A stretch of 43,915 nt of DNA from an uncultured Clostridia bacterium (GTDB lineage: Bacteria; Bacillota; Clostridia; UBA1381): positions 1 to 43,915 of the forward strand of contig CALXSS010000011.1 in NCBI GenBank assembly GCA_944391225.1. The letters run 5' to 3'. Positions 20,183 through 27,100 of the stretch are shown here, piece after piece. Below the pieces are notes generated by a model. That model saw only the letters and a program-made list of their open reading frames with translations. It did not search any database and was not told the origin of the DNA. The position numbers and the translations under genes were made by a program. How positions within the stretch are numbered: position 1 is the first letter of the stretch; every line of letters starts with the position of its first letter.

Positions 20183-20211
20183 ATTTTACCATCTATGATG
20201 TTATTTGTCAA
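20183..20211 (-). promoter_or_regulatory. Sigma-A promoter of carAB
   Basis: On the minus strand TTGACA (20206-20211) and TAAAAT (20183-20188) are separated by exactly 17 bp. It drives the carAB leader. Confidence 0.9.
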
Positions 20212-20302
20212 TATAATTAGTCGTTTTTTCTGAATAAAATTTTAAATGTAATTTTATAAATTTTTATGCGAAATTAATGTATAATTTGTAATTTTATACA
20301 TA

Positions 20303-20337
20303 AACACGCGCGGACGGACTATGTCCGGGCGCGCGTG
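20303..20337 (-). terminator. Terminator of sleB/small-peptide unit
   Basis: CACGCGCG and CGCGCGTG close an interrupted stem that continues with CGGAC-ATA-GTCCG, directly after the 35-aa gene. The following T tract (TTTATG) is short, so I give moderate confidence. Confidence 0.65.
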
Positions 20338-20445
20338 CTAATTATCGCCGCTATTATTTTTTTCGCGTATCTTATTGACGGTGTCAAGCACAGCAATAAA
20401 CACAAACACGGCAGACATTACCGAAAGCACTATTGCTTTTTCCAT
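20338..20445 (-). CDS. Small single-pass membrane peptide, 35 aa
   Basis: An AAAAGGAG ribosome site 9 nt before the ATG at 20445 opens a 35-codon frame starting MEKAIVLSVMSAVFVFIAVL and ending in a basic/polar tail (NKIREKNNSGDN). The hydrophobic stretch (residues 4-22) is a membrane span; the tail would probably be cytoplasmic. A terminator follows directly. It lies 68 nt after sleB and may be co-transcribed with it. No family is recognised. Confidence 0.65.
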   Translation of the reverse strand: MEKAIVLSVMSAVFVFIAVLDTVNKIREKNNSGDN

Positions 20446-20512
20446 AATACACAACTCCTTTTGATAAATACAGCCGCGCTGCGGCAAAGAGCCGCGCGGC
20501 AGCGTACATTTT

Positions 20513-21160
20513 TCATTTGCAGAATACATGCTTGCCTATCTGAGTAATGACAGGTCTTGACCATATCCAGCTGCTTGTTGCAGTAGCAGGATTATAATAA
20601 TATATCGCTCCGCCGGTGGGATCCCAGCCGTTAAGCGCGTCGCGGGCGGCGCTGTAGCAGCTTGACGTTACAGCCGCGTTTATCTGCCCGTCGCTCACTG
20701 CGGTGAACGCTCCGCTCTGATATATGACTCCGGCAATGGTATTGGGGAATGACGAGGATCTCACGCGGTTTAAAACCACCGCGCCTACCGCTACCTGACC
20801 CGTATAAGGCTCGCCGCGCGCCTCGCCGTTTATTATCCTTGCGAGCAGCTCCACATCTGACGAATTTGACGAAGATGAGGAGGAGCTGCCAGTGGGCAGT
20901 CCTATCTTTGCAAGCGTTGCCGGCCCGCATACGCCGTCAGCGGTAAGCCCGTGCTTTCTTTGAAACGACTTGACCGCTTCTGCCGTTCGCCATCCGTAAA
21001 TACCGTCCACACTGTAGCTGTAATACCCCCATGCTTTCAGCCTCGACTGAATATTGGTCACCTCGCTCCCGGTAGACCCTATTTTTGAGAGCGCATACGC
21101 GCAGGGTGTACATATTGCAAGAGCGGCGCTTATAATGAGCGCGGTTATTATTCTTTTCAT
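20513..21160 (-). CDS. sleB: Spore cortex-lytic enzyme SleB-like hydrolase
   Basis: The 215 residues hold a signal peptide (1-23), a peptidoglycan-binding domain (about 25-90, with GYYSYSVDGIYGWRTAEAVK, FQRKHGLTADG), a Ser-rich linker (SSSSSSSNSS) and a SleB/CwlJ hydrolase domain. The latter has the catalytic-Glu motif NGEARGEPYTGQVAVGAVVL near residue 110 and the GGAIYYYNP and HVFCK ending. It is a lytic transglycosylase-type enzyme that degrades spore cortex during germination. In Bacillus sleB is usually followed by ypeB, which is absent here. The start has GGAGG upstream. Confidence 0.85.
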   Translation of the reverse strand: MKRIITALIISAALAICTPCAYALSKIGSTGSEVTNIQSRLKAWGYYSYSVDGIYGWRTAEAVKSFQRKHGLTADGVCGPATLAKIGLPTGSSSSSSSNSSDVELLARIINGEARGEPYTGQVAVGAVVLNRVRSSSFPNTIAGVIYQSGAFTAVSDGQINAAVTSSCYSAARDALNGWDPTGGAIYYYNPATATSSWIWSRPVITQIGKHVFCK

Positions 21161-21183
21161 AAGGCGTTACCTCCGTATATATA

Positions 21184-21204
21184 GATCCGGAAACGCTCCG
21201 GATC
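21184..21204 (-). other. 8-bp perfect hairpin before sleB
   Basis: GATCCGGA and TCCGGATC pair around a 5-nt loop in the 80-nt gap between the DUF6171 and sleB genes, just before the sleB ribosome site. There is no T tract. It may separate expression of the two genes. Confidence 0.4.
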
Positions 21205-21240
21205 ATGTTACGGATATATTTTTACCATATACGGCAGATT

Positions 21241-21501
21241 TTATACCTGCCACCTTGAATTTTTAGGAAACGGGCATTTTCCGTCAGCAAGCAGAGCGCG
21301 AACATGCACCACACAACCGCAAAGCGCGCATGTGGAGCCATATTCGAGCTTAGGGCAGTCAAAGCAGGCTGCAAGCCTGCTTTGATAAACCTCATCCTTT
21401 ACTGTTTTTATGCCGCGCATTGAGCGCACCTCAGCCACCATGCGTTCAATATCCTGCTCTGACAGGACAGTTTTCAAACCGCATCTTTTGCATTTGCCCA
21501 T
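21241..21501 (-). CDS. DUF6171-like small zinc-ribbon protein, 86 aa
   Basis: The protein begins [17 protein letters not shown] and has three Cys clusters (CKRC, CFDC, CALCGC) plus a final Cys (GKCPFP), consistent with one or two zinc-binding knuckles. It fits the DUF6171 pattern as I remember it; the function is unknown. I choose the ATG at 21501, which overlaps the stop of the arabinofuranosidase gene (TGATG). The longer frame from 21528 would begin inside that gene. Translation is probably coupled. Confidence 0.65.
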   Translation of the reverse strand: MGKCKRCGLKTVLSEQDIERMVAEVRSMRGIKTVKDEVYQSRLAACFDCPKLEYGSTCALCGCVVHVRALLADGKCPFPKNSRWQV

Positions 21502-22967
21502 CACTTCAGCGTTATGGCGGCTATGCACATGGCCGGGAGCTTTACCCTTACCTTATTTGCGCACAGCTCAGCCTCAAGCTTTACCGGCGATACCTTTTCA
21601 GGCTCCTCAAACGTATTGCAGTCGCGCATATCCCCTGCTGTAAGCAGCTCCGCGCTTACCTCCGAATACTCTCTGTCAAGCTCTATTTCAAGCTCCGCGT
21701 CCTCGTCAAGCTTTGTATTTACGGCAGACACTGTAAGCGCTCCGTTCTTTTCCGACGCCGATATGCTCAGCTTTGGCACTCTCTCTCCGTCAGCCTCATA
21801 CGCGCCGTTATCATATACAATATCGACCAGCTCTCCGTCCTGATGTCCCTTCATCATTCTGAACAGATGATATGTAGGTGTCAGCACCATCTTTTCGCCC
21901 TCGGTAAGTATCATAGCCTGGAGCACGTTTATCATCTGCGCTATATTCGCCATCTTTACCCTGCGGCAGTTTTCATGGAACATATGCAGTATTACCATTC
22001 CGCTCACAGCGTCGCGCATGGTGTTCTGCTGATACAAAAATCCCGGGTTAGTTCCGGGCATACAGTCGAACCAGTTTCCCCACTCGTCCACTATAAGCGC
22101 TATCTTATTTTCAGGATCAAAGCAGTCCATAACGGCGATCTGTTTTATAAGAGTCTTTCTCATCCGCTCCGCGTCTGCCAGGTTTGAATACCAGCCCTTT
22201 TCATCAAAAACGCAGCTGTTGCCCTTGTGATCCCAGTCGCCCTCATATGTATAATTATGCCATGATATCCCCTGCATGAACTGTCCTGCCTCCTTGAGCA
22301 CGACCTCCATCCAGCGCGTATCTACAGAGTTCGGACCGCAGGCTATTTTGAACACCGGCTCCTCGCCGTAATTCCTTATAAAGGTAGCGTAACGTCTGTA
22401 CTGATCGGAATAGTATTCCGGGCGCATGTTTCCGCCGCAGCCCCAGTTCTCGTTTCCCACTCCGAAATACTTGAGCTTGAACGGCTCCTCTCTGCCGTTT
22501 TTGCGTCTTTCATTAGCAAGCGGCGAATCGCCGTCAAATGTCATATACTCTATCCAGTCGCGCATCTCCTGAACGGTTCCCGAGCCTACGTTTCCTGTTA
22601 TATACGGCTCACAGCCGATCTGCTCACACAGCTCAAAAAATTCATGCGTTCCGAAATGGTTGTTCTCAACCACTCCTCCCCAGTTAGTATTTACCATGTA
22701 AGGGCGTTTTTCCTTGTCGCCTATGCCGTCGCGCCAATGATAGTCATCTGCAAAACAGCCGCCCGGCCAGCGCAGCACCGGCACGCTCAGCTCCTTAAGA
22801 GCTGCCACAACATCGCTGCGCATTCCGTTTACATTAGGTATGCCGCTGTCCTCATCAACATATATCCCCTCATAAATACATCTTCCGAGATGCTCCGCAA
22901 ACTGGCCGTATATATTCCTGTCTATAACACCCAGCTTTCGTTTGGTATTGATCTTTACTTCCGTCAT
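21501..22967 (-). CDS. abfA: GH51 alpha-N-arabinofuranosidase
   Basis: This glycoside hydrolase removes terminal alpha-L-arabinose from arabinan or arabinoxylan fragments. The catalytic (beta/alpha)8 barrel has [18 protein letters not shown] near 67-84, the acid/base Glu in [10 protein letters not shown] (near residue 173) and the nucleophile Glu in IVDEWGNW (near residue 295). A beta-sandwich follows at about 390-488. There is no signal peptide, so it acts on imported oligosaccharides in the cytoplasm. At 488 residues it is of family length. It lies 46 nt after the isochorismatase-like gene. Confidence 0.93.
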   Translation of the reverse strand: MTEVKINTKRKLGVIDRNIYGQFAEHLGRCIYEGIYVDEDSGIPNVNGMRSDVVAALKELSVPVLRWPGGCFADDYHWRDGIGDKEKRPYMVNTNWGGVVENNHFGTHEFFELCEQIGCEPYITGNVGSGTVQEMRDWIEYMTFDGDSPLANERRKNGREEPFKLKYFGVGNENWGCGGNMRPEYYSDQYRRYATFIRNYGEEPVFKIACGPNSVDTRWMEVVLKEAGQFMQGISWHNYTYEGDWDHKGNSCVFDEKGWYSNLADAERMRKTLIKQIAVMDCFDPENKIALIVDEWGNWFDCMPGTNPGFLYQQNTMRDAVSGMVILHMFHENCRRVKMANIAQMINVLQAMILTEGEKMVLTPTYHLFRMMKGHQDGELVDIVYDNGAYEADGERVPKLSISASEKNGALTVSAVNTKLDEDAELEIELDREYSEVSAELLTAGDMRDCNTFEEPEKVSPVKLEAELCANKVRVKLPAMCIAAITLK

Positions 22968-23013
22968 TCTTATCCTCCTGAATTTTATAGGTGCGCACAG
23001 CGCCTGCGCCTTA

Positions 23014-23529
23014 TCAGCGCAGAACTTTTATCTGAAGCCCCTCCATCACGGCAAGCGCGGCTTTGTGCAGCTCCATATCGAAGCCAGCTGTACAGCGCGT
23101 ATCAATTATTATCTCCGCCTCCGGCAAGGCAGTCTTGGCTATGACAGCGTTTGAAAGCACGCATATATACGATACGAGCCCGCAAAGCTCTACTCTGTCG
23201 TAGCCGCCGGCACGAAGATATTCCCCAAGCTCCCACGACCCGAAGCATGGTTTTTCAAACGCTCTTGTTCCCTTAAGCTTTTCAGCCGTTTTTCCGTAAT
23301 TTTTATGACCGTCAGTCCCCTTTATGCAGTGCGCCGTGCTAAGCAGTCTTCCCTCCTGCGTTTCGGGATAGCTCTCGGTATGAGTGTCAAGAGTGTGTAC
23401 GACCTCGCTGCCGCGGTATTCCTCTATCTTTCTGCAAATCGCCTCATCAAGCAGCTCCGCGCCCTCAAAGCCAAGCGCGCCGTTTACAAAGTCATTTTGA
23501 TAATCCACAACAACAAGTATTTTCTTCAC
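23014..23529 (-). CDS. Isochorismatase-family cysteine hydrolase (nicotinamidase-like)
   Basis: The fold and triad fit the cysteine hydrolase family: Asp9 in [14 protein letters not shown], a central Lys (EKPCFGS, near 90) and the nucleophile Cys near residue 123 in [13 protein letters not shown]. The metal-binding pattern (LDTHTESY) resembles nicotinamidase, which makes nicotinate from nicotinamide; other amidases of the family are possible. The start codon is GTG with AAAGGAGC upstream. It is preceded by a terminator-like hairpin and is the first gene of a short cluster with the arabinofuranosidase, although the link between the two is unclear. Confidence 0.8.
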   Translation of the reverse strand: MKKILVVVDYQNDFVNGALGFEGAELLDEAICRKIEEYRGSEVVHTLDTHTESYPETQEGRLLSTAHCIKGTDGHKNYGKTAEKLKGTRAFEKPCFGSWELGEYLRAGGYDRVELCGLVSYICVLSNAVIAKTALPEAEIIIDTRCTAGFDMELHKAALAVMEGLQIKVLR

Positions 23530-23659
23530 TCTGACAGCTCCTTTCCCGCATCATCCCGGCATTCCCTATGCCTTCAATTGCTCACACCCATTCTACCACA
23601 TTAGCCCCGCGTTGTAAACCTGTTTTTCAAATTTTTTAGAATAATTTTATATACGATAA
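23530..23659 (-). other. Upstream region of the hydrolase gene
   Basis: An AT-rich stretch with no gene. A promoter for the hydrolase gene is expected here, but I see no convincing -35/-10 pair. Confidence 0.3.
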
Positions 23660-23705
23660 AACGCCGCCGCAAAACTCAACGAGTTTGCAGCAGCCTCCCG
23701 GCGGC
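23660..23705 (-). terminator. Possible terminator after the surface-protein unit
   Basis: On the minus strand GCCGCC and GGCGGC enclose CAAACTC-GTT-GAGTTTTG, followed by GTTTTATC. It lies past the MITE-like element, so it would be the outer of two terminators for the surface-protein operon. Confidence 0.5.
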
Positions 23706-23716
23706 TTTGGAAAAAC

Positions 23717-23876
23717 GGTTCATTAATAAATATTGGGGTTTGCATATCTGTTATACAGGCAATTGATAGCTTTCCGATTTCTTGTAGGGGCAGATATTAT
23801 CTGCCCGCATCCCCCACCGCGCAAATGACTGGCGGATACTATCCGCCCCTACAACCTCAACATTTTAATATGAACC
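23717..23876. mobile_element. MITE-like element, copy 1
   Basis: The 160-bp element begins GGTTCATTAATAAATATTGG and ends with the imperfect inverted version (…TTTTAATATGAACC). Inside are two short palindromes (GGGCAGATA/TATCTGCCC and GGCGGATA/TATCCGCC) within an outer GTAGGGGC…GCCCCTAC pair. A second copy lies at 30153-30311 with one indel and about three substitutions. There is no coding capacity. The flanks read GAAAAAC on the left and AGAAAAAC on the right, a possible 7-bp target duplication. The two copies bracket the giant surface-protein unit. Confidence 0.85.
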
Positions 23877-23906
23877 AGAAAAACAGCGGATAACAAACAA
23901 AACGAA

Positions 23907-23934
23907 GGGGCGCAGCCCCCTTGGCTGCACCCCC
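23907..23934 (-). terminator. Intrinsic terminator of the surface-protein operon
   Basis: On the minus strand GGGGTGCAGCC and GGCTGCGCCCC form an 11-bp GC-rich stem (one G-U) with a 5-nt loop, followed by TTCGTTTTGTTTG. It follows the 72-aa gene stop by a few bases. Confidence 0.8.
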
Positions 23935-23941
23935 ATCGCTG

Positions 23942-24160
23942 TTATTCATTGAATTTTATTACGTTCATGACCTTTACGGTTGCTACATATGCTGAATTTC
24001 TGTTTATAGTCGGATACATCTGCGCCTGTATGTTCTGTCCGGCTGTATATCCTCCGGAGAGCAGAACAGCATCTCCGCCGACTGGGTCCGCGGCGCGGAC
24101 ATTATCGCCCGCCGAAAAAAGCCTAACCTCTATTTCTGGATATGAATATATTTTCTTCAT
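23942..24160 (-). CDS. Unknown 72-aa companion protein
   Basis: I do not recognise a family. The protein starts MKKIYSYPEIEVRLFSAGDN and continues with VRAADPVGGDAVLLSGGY, then TAGQNIQAQMYP, and ends VATVKVMNVIKFNE. The opening resembles the many small clostridial and Bacteroidetes peptides of the form MKK-Y-PEIEV-F. There is no signal peptide or membrane span. The start has GGGGGAG 7 nt upstream. It begins 17 nt after the stop of the 1881-aa surface protein and ends at a terminator, so it belongs to that operon. It may be an accessory factor for it. Confidence 0.65.
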   Translation of the reverse strand: MKKIYSYPEIEVRLFSAGDNVRAADPVGGDAVLLSGGYTAGQNIQAQMYPTINRNSAYVATVKVMNVIKFNE

Positions 24161-24177
24161 CTATTCAGCTCCCCCTT

Positions 24178-27100
24178 TCAATTTTTAAAACCGCCGGACT
24201 GATCAGGCGAGTTCACAACCACATCGCCCGCTGCTTCGTCCATAGCACCCTGTGCCGCGCTGTTTTCATCTTCTGAAACATCACTGTTCAGCTCAAATTC
24301 AGCAGTCGCGCCCCGATCATATATCCCGTCAACTATTATTCCTATATATGCCTGAGCACCATTCGCCAAAGTCATACTCGGAGTTTTGACCTTGAAATCC
24401 ATACTGAAATTACTTCCCATAACCTGATATATTTTACTTCCGTCATCAAAAGCAAATTTCTCATTAAGATCGTAATCTTGAGCCTCCATCTGCTGCGCTT
24501 CATCTTCCGTCAGTTTCATATAAGTCCAGCCTGAACTTGTACCGGATGTTATATTCCATGCGGCGCTGCTTATAGTATTTGTTCCTGCGCCTGTAATTTC
24601 AGCAAGGAAACCTGTGGCTATAGTATGCCCCTTTGCATTTCCCCAGCCATCAGTTGTGCCTATCACTTTTCCGTCAGCTATCACCTCAGCGACTTCTCTA
24701 GTTGCATCATCATTATTATCTGCAACTTTCAGTATTCCATCTACCATAACTCCTGAATCAAAATCATCATTCAGTGTTTCAGCTGATTCAAAATTCTCCG
24801 GTACATCCGCTATATACGGACCTATTATTTCAACAGTAGGCACCGGATATACATTTTTGAACACTACCTCCGCTGATTTGTTGATGAGGTTCAGATTGAC
24901 AACCGCATAGCAATAGTTACCATCGCCAGCAAGACTTCCGTTTGCGTACATTTCATAGCCGTTATCCGACAGACTCTGAGTTATCGGAACACCTTTTTTG
25001 TCTGTTTCATATACATAATACGTCCTGTTCACGCCAATTGCCTGACCGTATTTAAGATCATAATATGATACTGTAGCCTCAACACTCTTGTTTGATGAAA
25101 TACCTGTTAATCTAAGGTGCTTAACATCGCCTACCAGATTTGCGTTGTCTGAATACGCTTTATCGTATATTGCAAAATAGAAATCTCTTGGGATCAACGC
25201 GCCATCTACCAGCTGCTTTGTTATATTGATAGTACCCTTGTCCTGTATTTCAGGCTCTACCTTTATCACAGCAGCAACAGGCACCTCGGCAGCCATATTT
25301 TCGATAGTTGAGCTGTTATAACAGTATCCAAATGAGTTAACTACTGTGCTCTCTATATTCGTATCTGTTGTTACAGCCTTACCCTTGAATGTCACCGTGA
25401 CAGTTTCACCAGCTTCTACCACTGTATCACCAAGACATATCCTTACAAGTCTTGTAGAGTTTACTGCCGTGTTCGTCCATGTTACGCTTCCATTTTCTCC
25501 ATCCCAGTCAGCGTCAGTCTCACTGAATACAGCACTTCTGTTACCTGAAAAGCTTAAAGTATACTCGTTTGATTCTAATATTTTATTTCCTACTTTTACA
25601 CTTAGATCACCAACATATTCAACATCGCATTCTGAATGACGTTTTCCATCTGTGAGGACTCCTGTGTCTCCCACAAACGGCAGCCTGTCTATAATAGTAA
25701 GATCATTTATACTTTCAGAAACAGACTCGTTTTTAACATTAAGGGTATATGTTATTGTGCTCTTATCTTCCGCAAGAGATGCTTCTTTTGTTGATGATGT
25801 CTTGACCGCATTTACCGAGAATACGTCTGAACTGCTGAGCTCCAGCTCATCCTCAGCCTCATATATGGTATCGTTCAGCACTACCTCCGCTGTGTTTTTA
25901 TAAACTCCTGATATACTTTTATCTGGTCTAGTATAGAATGTAAACTCTATGCTTTCTCCGGGATCAAGAGCATAGCTATTGTTGCTAAAATTCCAGGTCA
26001 CTGTACCGGCTGAATTAGATGGCTCTATAAAATCTAATTTTTCAGTATTGCCGTCAGCTGAACTTTTTATCATCTTTCCGGTACTTAAATTTTCATCGTC
26101 GATAGTTGCCGGATAAACATTTTGGTATACTGATCCTCCGTAATTATAATTTGACGGCAGAGTGTCAACTATACTGTAGCTGCTCATAGTCGCGCCGTTT
26201 TCCGCAGTCGAATCATTCGTCACCTTGATACGCCATACAACATACGCACCCGGCTCTGCTCCGTCAGCACCCATTGTTACGGTTTTTGCATTAGATGCAA
26301 AATATGCATAAGCTTCTTTTTCTATCCTTGGCTTTGGTGTTTTAGACGCCAGTCTTACTGAACTGTCTGCTGCAATATAATTCGTTGTGATTATATTTGC
26401 CGCACTCTTTTCAAACTCAAATACTGTATTTCCATAATAGATCACATTATTTGTAAGTATGCGCGGAGCAAAATCATAGGTTTTTGTCTGATTGATCTCC
26501 TCATTCAACTCTGATATTGCCGAGCTGTTCAGTTTAGCCGTATATGTTATTACCGCCTCACCGTTTGCCGGTATCTGCATTGGGGCTGATACTCCAATGA
26601 TGCTATTTTCCGGTATCGCTCCGTTGTCCTCTATCTTAGTCCATGTTGACGAATCGTAGGAGCTGCCAACAAAATATGACGCGCTTGTCACATTCTGTCC
26701 TGCAACAGTAACTGTTCCTTTCTCAGCCAGACACAGCTCATCAGGAAGCTCGTCTATAAGATATGATTCGGTAGTAGTATACGGTGATGTGGATTCATTT
26801 TTAACTGTTACAGTGTATCTAATGCGCACATCTTCTATTTTATTTCCTGATGTGCCATCAACAATATACTCCGCATGCTCTGCTGTCTTGCTCACAGAAA
26901 GACGGGATATTTTTTTATATGTTACTGTAGAGTATCCGCTGTCATTTACTGCTGCCCCGTTTGAGCCGCTTACAAAGCTCTCCGCCGGAGCTACGCTATA
27001 GCTGAGAACTATATATCCGCCTGACGGTATGGACACATCATTCAAGTTTATAGTTGCAGGTGTTTCAGATGGTGAATACGTGCCATCCCCCTGAGGTGTA

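Noticed and set aside
21420-22187. Plus-strand open frame of 255 codons
   Set aside because: It is antisense to the GH51 gene; its composition (Tyr/His/Arg-rich) is typical of a shadow frame.
24178-24260. LPxTG sorting signal at the end of the giant surface protein
   Set aside because: The C-terminus was read to the stop codon and contains neither an LPxTG-like motif nor a hydrophobic tail.
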